DNA of 64,000 nt, from contig SVJE01000007.1 of NCBI GenBank assembly GCA_015069135.1, positions 1 through 64,000 on the forward strand, written 5' to 3'. The notes beneath the pieces are model-generated. The model was not told the DNA's origin, did not search any database, and saw nothing but the letters and a program-made list of their open reading frames with translations. Every line of letters starts with the position of its first letter. The first letter of the stretch is position 1. Made by a program: the position numbers and the translations under genes. This DNA comes from Oscillospiraceae bacterium (GTDB lineage: Bacteria; Bacillota; Clostridia; UBA1212; SIG427). This document shows, in pieces, positions 38,182-47,189 of the stretch.

Positions 38182-38216
38182 TTGCATAATTATACATTTC
38201 GATGTATAATATGCAA
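38182..38216 (+). promoter_or_regulatory. promoter overlapped by ArgR-like operator, argGH
   Basis: TTGCATAATTATACAT (38182-38197) and ATGTATAATATGCAA (38202-38216) form an inverted pair resembling ARG boxes. Embedded are TTGCAT (-35, 38182-38187) and TATAAT (-10, 38205-38210), spacer 17. ArgR bound here would block RNA polymerase directly. The operator is inferred from the match and its position before argG. Confidence 0.7.
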
Positions 38217-38262
38217 CGTTGTTATAAAATTTACACATATAAATGTTTAGGAGGCATAAATC

Positions 38263-39489
38263 ATGGCAAAAGAAAAAGTTATATTAGCATATTCCGGCGG
38301 ATTGGATACTACAGCCATTATCCCTTGGTTACAGGAGAACTACGACTACGATGTTGTATGTTGTTGTATTGACGTAGGTCAGGGAAATGAGCTTGACGGT
38401 CTTGATGAAAGAGCAAAATTGTCCGGAGCTACAAAATTATACATATTAAATGTAATTGATGAATTCTGTGACGAATACGTAGTACCTTGCGTACAAGCTA
38501 ACGCTATTTATGAAAACAAGTACTTACTTGGTACTTCTATGGCTCGTCCTGTTATCGCTAAGAAGTTAGTTGAAATTGCACGTAAAGAAGGTGCTGTTGC
38601 TATCTGTCATGGTGCTACAGGTAAAGGTAACGACCAGGTACGTTTTGAGCTTGGTATCAAAGCTCTGGCTCCTGACCTTAAGATTATCGCTCCTTGGAGA
38701 TGTAATGAAACTTGGAAGATGCAGTCCCGTGAAGACGAAATTGCATACTGCGAAGCACATGGTATTCACCTTCCATTCTCTGCAGACAGCAGCTACAGCC
38801 GTGACCGTAACTTGTGGCATATAAGCCACGAAGGCTTAGAGCTTGAGCTCCCTGAAAACGAGCCTAACTACGATCACTTGTTAGTATTAGGTGTTACACC
38901 TGAGAAAGCTCCTGATGAAGGCGAATATGTAACAATGACATTTGAAAAAGGTGTTCCAAAGAGCCTTAACGGTAAAGAGATGAAGGTTTCTGAAATCATT
39001 ACTGAGCTTAACAAATTAGGCGGCAAGCATGGTATTGGTATCATTGACATTGTGGAAAACCGTGTTGTTGGTATGAAGTCCCGTGGTGTATACGAGACTC
39101 CAGGCGGAACAATTCTTATGGAAGCTCACCAGCAGTTAGAGGAACTTATCCTTGACAGAGCTACATACACAGTTAAGAAAGAAATTGGCAACAAGTTTGC
39201 TGACGTAGTATATGAGGGACGTTGGTTCACACCACTTCGTGAAGCTCTCCAGGCATTCATCGAATCCACTCAGAAATATGTAACAGGTGAAGTTAAGTTT
39301 AAGCTCTACAAGGGTAACATTATTAAAGCAGGTACTAAATCACCATATTCATTGTACAATGAAAGCCTTGCTTCCTTTACAACAGGTGATCTTTATGACC
39401 ATCACGATGCAGAAGGCTTTATTAACCTCTTCGGTTTGCCTTGCAAGGTTCAGGCTATGATGAAGGCTCAGAATAACATTAAGGATTGA
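38263..39489 (+). CDS. argG: argininosuccinate synthase
   Basis: A 408-residue ATP-dependent ligase joining citrulline and aspartate in arginine synthesis. The PP-loop [24 protein letters not shown] and [12 protein letters not shown] regions are present, and length is normal. Ribosome site AGGAGG. First of the argGH pair behind an ArgR-like operator. Confidence 0.97.
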   Translation: MAKEKVILAYSGGLDTTAIIPWLQENYDYDVVCCCIDVGQGNELDGLDERAKLSGATKLYILNVIDEFCDEYVVPCVQANAIYENKYLLGTSMARPVIAKKLVEIARKEGAVAICHGATGKGNDQVRFELGIKALAPDLKIIAPWRCNETWKMQSREDEIAYCEAHGIHLPFSADSSYSRDRNLWHISHEGLELELPENEPNYDHLLVLGVTPEKAPDEGEYVTMTFEKGVPKSLNGKEMKVSEIITELNKLGGKHGIGIIDIVENRVVGMKSRGVYETPGGTILMEAHQQLEELILDRATYTVKKEIGNKFADVVYEGRWFTPLREALQAFIESTQKYVTGEVKFKLYKGNIIKAGTKSPYSLYNESLASFTTGDLYDHHDAEGFINLFGLPCKVQAMMKAQNNIKD

Positions 39490-39497
39490 TTTTTACT

Positions 39498-40868
39498 ATG
39501 AAATTATGGGGCGGACGTTTTGCAGGTGCTACAGATTCAGCTATGGATGATTTTAACTCATCCATCCGCTTTGACCAGCGCTTGTACAGACAAGATATAA
39601 AAGGCAGTATGGCTCACGCAACTATGTTGGGCCGCCAGGGCATTATACCAAAAGAAGATGCAGATCTTATCGTTAAGACATTAGGTGAGATTTTACAGGA
39701 TATAGAAGCCGGCAAAGTTAATTTCCGTGTTGACGCCGAGGACATTCACATGAATGTGGAAACCCTCCTTATAGAGCGCATTGGTGAACCCGGTAAAAGA
39801 CTTCACACAGGAAGATCCCGTAACGACCAGGTAGCTCTTGACTTTAAGATGTTTGTAAAAGACGAAATTCAGGAAATCAGCAACATGGTTACTGACCTTA
39901 TGAAGGTTATCCTTTCTGTGGCTGAAAAGAATCTTGATACAATAATGCCCGGTTACACTCACTTGCAGCGTGCACAGCCTATTACTCTTGCCCACCACAT
40001 GATGGCTTACTACCACATGTTTAGCCGTGACAGAGAAAGACTTTCCGACTGCTTAAAAAGAACTGACTATATGCCTTTAGGCTCAGGAGCTCTTGCCGGA
40101 ACAACTTATCCGTTAGACAGAGAATTTGTAGCTAAGGAACTTGGTTTTGCCAATGTTACAGCAAACAGCTTAGATGGTGTATCCGACAGAGACTTTGCAA
40201 TTGAGTTCTGTTCTTGTATGTCTTTAATTATGATGCACTTAAGTCGTTTCTCTGAAGAAATGGTACTTTGGTCAAGCTTAGAGTTTGGCTTTGTTGAAAT
40301 GGATGATGCCTACTCCACAGGTTCTTCTATAATGCCTCAGAAGAAAAATCCTGATGTAGCTGAGCTTGTACGTGGTAAGACCGGCCGTGTATACGGAGAC
40401 CTGATGACACTTCTTACAGTAATGAAAGGTATTCCTCTTGCCTACAACAAAGACATGCAGGAAGACAAAGAAGCTGTATTCGATGCAGTTGACACCGGTA
40501 AGATGTGTTTAGACATATTTACTCGTATGCTGGCTACTTGTAAGTTCAAGAACGAAAATATGTACGCAGCAGCTTCTAAAGGCTTTACAAATGCCACTGA
40601 TTTTGCTGACTACTTAGTTAAGAAAGGCACTCCTTTCCGCACAGCACATGAGATTACAGGCAAGTTAGTACTTCACTGTTTAGGACTTGGAATCGGTATT
40701 GAAGATTTAAGTCTTACCGAACTTCAGGAACTTGGTGGAGACTTCATTCAGGAAGATGTATACGATGCAATTTCCCTTAAGACCTGTGTAGATCAGAGAA
40801 AGCTTATTGGCGGGCCTTGTTCAGATACTGTTAAGGCTGATATTGAGAAAGCCAAGGCTGAACTTTAA
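39498..40868 (+). CDS. argH: argininosuccinate lyase
   Basis: A 456-residue lyase splitting argininosuccinate to arginine and fumarate. It starts MKLWGGRFAG, with HTGRSRNDQVA and the superfamily signature GSSIMPQKKNPD. I chose the ATG at 39498, the normal start of the family. A TTG at 39486 would overlap the argG stop. A terminator at 40891-40919 follows. Confidence 0.96.
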   Translation: MKLWGGRFAGATDSAMDDFNSSIRFDQRLYRQDIKGSMAHATMLGRQGIIPKEDADLIVKTLGEILQDIEAGKVNFRVDAEDIHMNVETLLIERIGEPGKRLHTGRSRNDQVALDFKMFVKDEIQEISNMVTDLMKVILSVAEKNLDTIMPGYTHLQRAQPITLAHHMMAYYHMFSRDRERLSDCLKRTDYMPLGSGALAGTTYPLDREFVAKELGFANVTANSLDGVSDRDFAIEFCSCMSLIMMHLSRFSEEMVLWSSLEFGFVEMDDAYSTGSSIMPQKKNPDVAELVRGKTGRVYGDLMTLLTVMKGIPLAYNKDMQEDKEAVFDAVDTGKMCLDIFTRMLATCKFKNENMYAAASKGFTNATDFADYLVKKGTPFRTAHEITGKLVLHCLGLGIGIEDLSLTELQELGGDFIQEDVYDAISLKTCVDQRKLIGGPCSDTVKADIEKAKAEL

Positions 40869-40890
40869 TAGTAAAATGATGATATTGAGA

Positions 40891-40919
40891 GCACCGGACG
40901 TTGAGTTCGGTGCTTTTTT
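40891..40919 (+). terminator. terminator of argGH
   Basis: GCACCGGAC..GTTCGGTGC followed by TTTTTT. Textbook rho-independent terminator. Confidence 0.9.
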
Positions 40920-41005
40920 GTTACTTTCCAGTCTTCTAATATGCTGTAAAATTCTATTTATTTACTCTTTACTGCACTTTTACCCTGTAACAAGTTAAAA
41001 CTCAT

Positions 41006-41079
41006 ACTGTTTACAACATAATTTATGTTGTAAAGCACACCTTTTATGTCTGTTTACAACACTTCCATGTTGTAAAAAC
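41006..41079. repeat. twin hairpins TGTTTACAACA..TGTTGTAAA
   Basis: Two copies of a palindromic element, 41006-41036 and 41048-41079. Each is TGTTTACAACA, a 5-8 base loop, then TGTTGTAAA. They lie between the argGH terminator and the GNAT gene. They resemble tandem operators; a repressor site is possible. I see no gene here. Confidence 0.6.
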
Positions 41080-41148
41080 ACTAAAAATAGAAAATTACAG
41101 GGTACAGAAGTATGATATAATAAAACAAATAGCGAAAGGAAGCACACC

Positions 41149-41631
41149 ATGATAAAAGAACTTAATCCTGACCATATTTCAGAATGTGTACAAGTAATAA
41201 AAGAAAGTTTTCTCACAGTTGCGGAAGAATTTAGTCTGACTGATAACAACGCACCCCGCTTTACAGCCTTTGCCGCCACAGAAGAACGAATAAGTTGGCA
41301 TCTTCATGGTGAGCATCGTCCCATGTACGCCTATTATGAAAACCATAAAATAATCGGATACTACTCCCTTGCCTTGCAGGATAGCAATGAATGTGAGCTA
41401 AATAATCTCTGTGTACTTCCGGCATTTAGGCATAAAGGAATAGAAGCAAAACTTCTCACACACGCTTTTCAGGTTGCAAAAGAACAAGGCTTAACTAAAA
41501 TGAACATCGGTATTGTGGAAGAAAACAAGAGACTCCGAGACTGGTATGAAACGTTTGGTTTTGTGCATACAGGTACAGAAAAATTCGAATTCTTCCCTTT
41601 TACTTGTGGATATATGGTAAAAAAATTGTGA
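41149..41631 (+). CDS. GNAT-family N-acetyltransferase
   Basis: A 160-residue acetyltransferase. The acetyl-CoA motif lies in LCVLPAFRHKGIEAKLLTHAF, and a C-terminal WYETFGF motif is typical. Substrate unknown. Ribosome site AAAGGAAG, and a TATAAT at 41116-41121 may be its -10 box. It shares an operon with the HIT-like gene 12 bases further on. Confidence 0.85.
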   Translation: MIKELNPDHISECVQVIKESFLTVAEEFSLTDNNAPRFTAFAATEERISWHLHGEHRPMYAYYENHKIIGYYSLALQDSNECELNNLCVLPAFRHKGIEAKLLTHAFQVAKEQGLTKMNIGIVEENKRLRDWYETFGFVHTGTEKFEFFPFTCGYMVKKL

Positions 41632-41643
41632 GAGGTAAAATAC

Positions 41644-42105
41644 ATGTGTTTCATCTGCGATCGTATTAAAATGATAAAAGAAGGTACTAACCCATATTTT
41701 GTAAAAGAATTAGAAACGGGATATGTTGTTATTGGCGATAACCAGCATTTTAAAGGATATACTCTTTTCTTATGTAAAGAACATAAGACTGAGCTATTCT
41801 ATTTGGATAGAGAAACAAAGCTTAAGTTTATGGAAGAAATGTCTATTGTAGCAGAAGCAATTTCCAAAGCTTTCAAGGCCGAAAAAATGAATTATGAATT
41901 GCTGGGGAATGGAGACACACATCTTCATTGGCCCCTGTTTCCCAGAAGAAGTGGCGACTTAGAAGATTATGGCAACAATGGCAAAGGTCCTGTCTGGTGG
42001 TATCCCATAGAGAAGATGTATAGCGATGATAATCGACCCTCTGAAACAGAGTTGGAAGAAATAAAAGAGGCTTTGCTTAAAGAATTATATATGTTGTTAA
42101 AGTAA
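41644..42105 (+). CDS. HIT-like protein with altered catalytic triad
   Basis: A 153-residue HIT-superfamily protein, expected to act on nucleotide conjugates. Two N-terminal Cys (MCFIC) match zinc-type HIT proteins. The active-site triad HxHxH reads THLHWPLFPR, so the third His is Pro. The middle, catalytic His is kept, so activity may survive. An octamer copy (41634-41641) sits in its leader. Co-transcribed with the GNAT gene. Confidence 0.75.
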   Translation: MCFICDRIKMIKEGTNPYFVKELETGYVVIGDNQHFKGYTLFLCKEHKTELFYLDRETKLKFMEEMSIVAEAISKAFKAEKMNYELLGNGDTHLHWPLFPRRSGDLEDYGNNGKGPVWWYPIEKMYSDDNRPSETELEEIKEALLKELYMLLK

Positions 42106-42120
42106 TTTGTTGCTTTGCTA

Positions 42121-42296
42121 TGTAGTGTTTTTCATAAAATCACAAAAATCACTGTGCAAACCAACATAAACATACAGTGTCTCTAAAGAAATTAGCCTAA
42201 TCACTACACAAAACATACAGTGTTTTTGTCTCCCAACAACAAAACACTACACGATTGTGTAGTGTTTTCATTGAAATTATCAAAATCACTGTACGG
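42121..42296. repeat. private intergenic repeat, word CACTRYACA
   Basis: Eight copies of CACT(A/G)(C/T)AC or its complement TGT(A/G)(C/T)AGTG, at about 42121, 42149, 42170, 42201, 42213, 42244, 42257 and 42286. Orientation alternates and spacing is 15-28 bases. They fill the spacer between two convergent genes. Flanking words ACATA and AAAATCA also recur. Confidence 0.6.
42241..42268. terminator. bidirectional terminator inside the repeat array
   Basis: Perfect palindrome AAAACACTACAC-GATT-GTGTAGTGTTTT with A/T ends on both sides, between convergent genes. Confidence 0.8.
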
Positions 42297-42319
42297 CGAC
42301 ATATTATCACATCACCATC

Positions 42320-44176
42320 TTACTCTCCAAACTCCTCTTTCAGCCTACTTGTAGCAGTCAACATTGCCGCAGTCTCACACCAGCAGCAAGATCCTGCCCA
42401 CACAGAGCCAATCCAATCATAGCCTTCCCAGTCGCTCATATTAACACGCTCACACGAATATCCCGCAGGAAGAACATTACCTTCCGGTGTGTGAATAGGC
42501 ACCTCTTCTGTAGAAGTGTACTGAGGAATATTCCATGCAATATCTTTTATAAGCTCATAATATCTTTTATCCCCTGTGTACTCATAAAGTTCCAGCAAAG
42601 TATCACCGGACATAGAACATATTCCCGGTGCAGAGTGCTTATTCTGACAGTTAGCAATTACGCTACCAACAGACTTAATACCCAAACGGTAAAATTCAGA
42701 AGTTTCAGGGAATTCAAAGTTATATGAAACAACCCAGGTTGCAAAAAGATTTGCAGCCTTCTTAGCAGCTTCAAGCCAATAATTATCCTTGGTAAAGCGA
42801 TACAGCACCACATAACTTTCCACTAAAGCATAGGCAGACTCACTATCGCTGTTATGAATTATCTCACCGGGACCGGCATTGGCCAAAGCAATATTGGTAA
42901 AATTCTCACAGTAGTACTTACCGGAAGCAAGAGCTACCTCTTTATACTTTTCATCACCGAAAACATCATAACCCATCATTAAAGCTGCCGGCATAAGACC
43001 TGCAGAAGCTGTTGTTCCGATTACGATTTCTTCTTTTACAGTATCCCAGATCTGTCCAAACTGACCATATTTCTCCCAAATTCTAACCACTGCATCAAGA
43101 CCTTTGCGAAGTCCATCAGCCCACAAAGTCTTACCCATATCAGCACCAAATTCCTTATACTGTAGCAGCAAGAAATAAAGCATATCCGCCTGTTTGCGTG
43201 ACATGAGAATTTCTGTTTTATCAGGATTTGCAAAATCATCACCATATATTTTACCGTTGTAATACACCGGAGCAAAAAAACCACGCTCATCCTGGAAGCG
43301 GTTAAAATAGCAATCCAGCGACTTAACTACACGCTCTCTTACTTTCTCATTTCCTGCTCTCCACAAAGCTAAAGTGAACATACCGCCACCGGTCCAACCA
43401 CTTTGCCAATCCTGATAAAGGTTGTCAGCACAACCGCTTCTGTAATATTCTTCTTCAGCTTTCCAGTTTAAGAGGTCATACTTTTTAATATATGTGTCCA
43501 TTAAAGCATCATAATCAGGCTTCTTCGCAAGTGTTGCATCCTCACCCATTACCTTACGAAGAGACAAGAAACGATCCAACATTTCATGCACATTTTCACA
43601 ATCAAACTCTTCAATTCTGTAAGGAAGAACTATTTTGTCACCTGCCTTAAGGTCTGCCCCTTTGTCATTACTTGGAATACGAGGGTTACACATTCTGTAT
43701 TCCAAAGGTCTTACAGAAGGGGCTGTATATGAAATCTTACAACTCTTACCATCGCTGCTTTCTCTTACCTCAAAACCTGTGTAGCCGTATTCAGTTTTAT
43801 GTATGCCTAACAAAATCCAAGCTTTCTTTTTAGCAGGATCAAAGTAGCAAACAGAAGGTGTGGCTAAATCTCCTGATCTCTGATATATTTCAGGCACTCT
43901 TGGAACATCTGAAATATACACAGGACCTTCTGCCTGTCTTAAATCTCCTTCAGGTACAAAAGGCGGATACTGCATAGGAAGACACTCATACCTGTTGCCG
44001 TTATATACAGCTCCCGGCATAAGCAAATAACCTTCAGTATTCCAATCCCCCTCCCAGTTAAGAGTCAGAGCACAGGATACATTATGAGCCTCTCCCTCTT
44101 TCAAGGTAAAATGTACCCGGTCCTCAAAAAAATCAACAATAAAATTTGAATTTGGAATTTCAGTTTTAATATTCAT
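42320..44176 (-). CDS. probable alpha/alpha-barrel glycoside-active protein
   Basis: A 618-residue cytoplasmic protein, no signal peptide. The first 200 residues are beta-rich. The rest looks like an (alpha/alpha)6 barrel as in six-hairpin glycosidases (YQDWQSGWTGGGMFTLALW, VRERVVKSLDCYFNRFQDERG, GIGSVGSVIANCQNK-like). I cannot assign a family or catalytic residues. It is followed by a convergent terminator and preceded by GAAGGA. The neighbour upstream is an exported GH42-like enzyme, so a joint role in sugar use is likely. Confidence 0.55.
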   Translation of the reverse strand: MNIKTEIPNSNFIVDFFEDRVHFTLKEGEAHNVSCALTLNWEGDWNTEGYLLMPGAVYNGNRYECLPMQYPPFVPEGDLRQAEGPVYISDVPRVPEIYQRSGDLATPSVCYFDPAKKKAWILLGIHKTEYGYTGFEVRESSDGKSCKISYTAPSVRPLEYRMCNPRIPSNDKGADLKAGDKIVLPYRIEEFDCENVHEMLDRFLSLRKVMGEDATLAKKPDYDALMDTYIKKYDLLNWKAEEEYYRSGCADNLYQDWQSGWTGGGMFTLALWRAGNEKVRERVVKSLDCYFNRFQDERGFFAPVYYNGKIYGDDFANPDKTEILMSRKQADMLYFLLLQYKEFGADMGKTLWADGLRKGLDAVVRIWEKYGQFGQIWDTVKEEIVIGTTASAGLMPAALMMGYDVFGDEKYKEVALASGKYYCENFTNIALANAGPGEIIHNSDSESAYALVESYVVLYRFTKDNYWLEAAKKAANLFATWVVSYNFEFPETSEFYRLGIKSVGSVIANCQNKHSAPGICSMSGDTLLELYEYTGDKRYYELIKDIAWNIPQYTSTEEVPIHTPEGNVLPAGYSCERVNMSDWEGYDWIGSVWAGSCCWCETAAMLTATSRLKEEFGE

Positions 44177-44233
44177 AATATAGTCCTTCTCGATTTATTA
44201 AATATTATAACTATTATATCATTAAACACAGCA

Positions 44234-46372
44234 TTAATCCATTTTTACAGTTATATTGGTACTTACCAATGACCCTGTAGTTTCACAAAGACTTGTACGG
44301 AAAGTTAACTTATCACCCTGTTGCAAATCTATTTCAAATTCACCGGACACCGGTGCAGCTATGGTCATTGTGGCAAACTGCCCATCAACAGAGGGGTAAA
44401 TTTGTGTACCGTTAAACAGCACCTTCATACCCATTCCGTTTCCGCTTTTATTCATAACCCTGAAGTCCCAGGATACCTTAGCTGTTCCGGAAGAAGGTGC
44501 ATTAAAATTAATCTCTCCATCTATATTAGAAATAGGGTTTACAATTCCGGGAGCAATCCAACAGCTGCTTGCCCACCATCTGCCGGATCTTAATGTCATA
44601 GGCATAACTCTGGTATTCCCTTTGTTACGCCAACCTGTACAAGTCCATACATCTGTGCTGAATCCTCCGGGGAAGTTATAGTATTCTCCTTCTCCAGGAG
44701 TGTATCTTAACAAATCACTATCCACCAAAACTTTACTTACCGGCGTGTAAAATGTACCAAATTTTGCGCCACCAACATTAAACATTGCATAAGTTGATGC
44801 TATGTATGACGGATCACCCTTCTTAGCTCTCAGAACTTCCGGCGTGGACTTAGTCAACCATGTGCCGGAAATATTTTTCCACATTTGAGACCACCCTGCA
44901 AAATTAGTATCAAAGCCCCAGTTAGCACAAACCACGTATTTTGCTCCATGTTGATAACTGACCATACCTTGTGTTTCATAAGCTTCCTGAGAGGCATTAA
45001 ACTGTGTTGGGCCATCTATTTCATTTCCATATTCTATATCCAGATTAGCACTCAGGTAATTCATTGACCAGGCATGGTTATGGTTAGGGCCATCATCCAC
45101 CCATACGGCATCAGCTTTTTCACAAAGATCTACAAATTCATATGTTGTTCTCAGTATTGATGTTTCGTCATGGACACTTCCAAACTGTAAACACATTTTA
45201 GTATCCGGTCTGGCATTATGCTGGGCATCTGCTAATTTATCAATCAAATTTTTAAGTTTCATGTGTCTGAATTGATACCATAGCACACCGATTTTACTTC
45301 TGTCTGAGCTTGATGGAGATTTTACATCAGCAAAAGAACTGTATTCAGATCCCAACACCAGATTCAATTTCTCTATTGTTCCATACTTTTCTCTAAGGAA
45401 TCCACGGAAGCCCTCTTCCATGTAAGCAGAGTGGTCAAAATCACCGTTGCAAGAATATTCTGTTTCGTTATAGTGGGAAAAACTTGGCAAGTATAAAGGA
45501 ATACTACCACCGTATAAATCATCAAAATGTTTAACTGCATCTTCATAAAAGGCCACACATTTTTCAACAGCTCTATCGCTGGCAAAGGTTATAGAGGTTC
45601 TTGCCCCTGTGCCTCCTGTAAGGTTTCCTGACATATCCCTGGCATAATCTTCCGGAGATAACACTTTGTCATTTCCATCCATTCTGCCCATATAAAGAAT
45701 AATGGCACAGTTCATATTCTTTTCCTTAACTATATAATCCACCATAGAATCAAAGGCGCTATAGTCATACACACCATCTTCTTTTTCTACTTGATACCAA
45801 GGAATGTGCAAATTTATAGTATTAAACCCAACATTTTTTGCTGCATCTGTAATCGACTTAACAGAAGAAAGTGAACTCATACTAAAATTCCATATGCGAT
45901 AACCTAAATACCTTTTTCCTACGTAGCTTTCGGCACTCCACAATTCATATGTTCCCCCAACACACTTTTTAATCGCAATGTGATCAGCGGTTGTTACTCT
46001 TCCATCCTCATTAACATCTGCTGCAACCAAGCCTTCCTTCCCTATGCTGGCCCCGGCGAAAACTCCTTTAACAAGTGCATAGTCTGAAGCTTGTATTTTA
46101 CCATCACCATTTATATCTCCCAATACAATAACCGTGTAATTGATATTCTGATCTTTAAACATACTACCGGTGCCAACAAACTCCCCTTTGGCAGGTATAA
46201 TTTCTCCTGTCATTCCATATTTCCACAAGAATTTTGTCGCATTTAAATTACCAACAGCATGTAAAAACTCAACTTCTTCATTTTGAGACTGAGAAGCATA
46301 GACGGGAATAGCTGTGATACTTAAAACAGTAACTAATATCATAGTAATTATGCGTTTCATCTGATTACACAT
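44234..46372 (-). CDS. secreted GH42-like glycoside hydrolase with N-terminal dockerin
   Basis: A 712-residue exported enzyme. The signal peptide ends near VYASQ. A type I dockerin lies at about 80-145, with the calcium-loop pair GDINGDGKIQASDYALVKG and ADVNEDGRVTTADHIAIKK. A TIM barrel at about 150-480 resembles beta-galactosidase-type families (YRIWNFSM, NLHIPWYQVEKEDGVYDYSAF). The likely acid/base Glu is in SHYNETEYS. A C-terminal beta-sandwich at 600-712 may bind carbohydrate. The dockerin sits before the catalytic domain, an uncommon order. Start is ATG with GAGGTGA upstream; an internal Met four codons on is possible. Confidence 0.75.
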   Translation of the reverse strand: MCNQMKRIITMILVTVLSITAIPVYASQSQNEEVEFLHAVGNLNATKFLWKYGMTGEIIPAKGEFVGTGSMFKDQNINYTVIVLGDINGDGKIQASDYALVKGVFAGASIGKEGLVAADVNEDGRVTTADHIAIKKCVGGTYELWSAESYVGKRYLGYRIWNFSMSSLSSVKSITDAAKNVGFNTINLHIPWYQVEKEDGVYDYSAFDSMVDYIVKEKNMNCAIILYMGRMDGNDKVLSPEDYARDMSGNLTGGTGARTSITFASDRAVEKCVAFYEDAVKHFDDLYGGSIPLYLPSFSHYNETEYSCNGDFDHSAYMEEGFRGFLREKYGTIEKLNLVLGSEYSSFADVKSPSSSDRSKIGVLWYQFRHMKLKNLIDKLADAQHNARPDTKMCLQFGSVHDETSILRTTYEFVDLCEKADAVWVDDGPNHNHAWSMNYLSANLDIEYGNEIDGPTQFNASQEAYETQGMVSYQHGAKYVVCANWGFDTNFAGWSQMWKNISGTWLTKSTPEVLRAKKGDPSYIASTYAMFNVGGAKFGTFYTPVSKVLVDSDLLRYTPGEGEYYNFPGGFSTDVWTCTGWRNKGNTRVMPMTLRSGRWWASSCWIAPGIVNPISNIDGEINFNAPSSGTAKVSWDFRVMNKSGNGMGMKVLFNGTQIYPSVDGQFATMTIAAPVSGEFEIDLQQGDKLTFRTSLCETTGSLVSTNITVKMD

Positions 46373-46445
46373 AAACTCACCTCATTATTCTGTTAAAATA
46401 AAACAAATATCGTTGTACTTATTCTACAATTTGTGTACAAATTAA

Positions 46446-46500
46446 TTCAAATATTTTTTGTTGCATTAATATTATTTTTTTATGAATATTTTTGAATTAA
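46446..46500. repeat. AT-rich inverted repeat between divergent genes
   Basis: TAATTCAAATATT and AATATTTTTGAATTA flank about 27 bases. It lies in the divergent promoter region of the GH42-like gene and the PRC-barrel gene. It could be a regulatory site; nothing else is recognised in 46373-46555. Confidence 0.4.
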
Positions 46501-46555
46501 AAAACTAGCCTTGTGAATAATATATAAGGAATATATTTTTCAGGGGGATTTTACC

Positions 46556-47038
46556 GTGATAAGAGTAATGGACATTAAAGGTATACCTGTAATCGGATTA
46601 CAGGACGGAAGGCGACTCGGTTATGTAGATGGACCTGTATTTGATGAAAACAATTGTCTTACAGGCTTCATTTTAGAAGGCAAAGGACTGACCCCGTCCA
46701 GAAAATTTATTTCCCTGGACAATATGTTAAGGGCAGATAGAAACAGTTGTGTAATTTACAACAATCATTCCATAGAAAAATTGCCATTTGGTTCTAAAGT
46801 CCGCCGTCATTCAAGCCATGAGGACATGCTGGGTAAAGATGTAAAAAATACTAAAGGAAACTCGTTGGGCGTTGTAAAGGATCTTGTTTACAGTACGGAA
46901 ACCGGAACCATACAAGGACTTGAATTATCCAGAGGTTTTATTGACGATGCTTTAGAAGGCAGAAATGTTGTTATGCTTAAAGACGGCGTAGAATTTGCCG
47001 AAGAATATATTACTGTAGGGAGGGATTCTAATGAATAA
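46556..47038 (+). CDS. PRC-barrel domain protein
   Basis: A 160-residue protein with two PRC-barrel-like halves (GIPVIGLQDGRRLGYVDGPVF and MLGKDVKNTKGNSLGVVKD). The fold occurs in RimM, photosynthetic reaction centres and small stress-related proteins. The GTG start at 46556 is set by AGGGGGA and directly follows an octamer copy. The next gene overlaps its stop. Confidence 0.8.
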   Translation: MIRVMDIKGIPVIGLQDGRRLGYVDGPVFDENNCLTGFILEGKGLTPSRKFISLDNMLRADRNSCVIYNNHSIEKLPFGSKVRRHSSHEDMLGKDVKNTKGNSLGVVKDLVYSTETGTIQGLELSRGFIDDALEGRNVVMLKDGVEFAEEYITVGRDSNE

Positions 47039-47189
47039 AAGCACATTGTTTGCAGGCATGGTTATAGGTGCTATGGCAGGCGGCATTATGACTGCTGTAA
47101 TCGAAAAGAAACAGCACGACAACAGTCTTAGTTGTATGGGAAAGAAAATGCTTAAAAAATGTACAAGCGTAGTTTCAGAACTTATGTAA
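47031..47189 (+). CDS. 52-residue Gly-rich membrane protein
   Basis: A small gene below the usual length limit. It starts ATG at 47031 inside the PRC-barrel stop (overlap 8 bases) with GGGAGGG upstream and ends TAA at 47189. One hydrophobic helix, LFAGMVIGAMAGGIMTAVI, is followed by a basic tail with two Cys. It is of YtxH-like type and probably interacts with its neighbours at the membrane. It overlaps the AI-2E-family gene start by 31 bases, consistent with a coupled trio. Confidence 0.7.
   Translation: MNKSTLFAGMVIGAMAGGIMTAVIEKKQHDNSLSCMGKKMLKKCTSVVSELM

Noticed and set aside
42121-42296. Possible CRISPR array
   Set aside because: Repeats are 8-9 bases, alternate in orientation and have irregular spacers; no cas genes are near.
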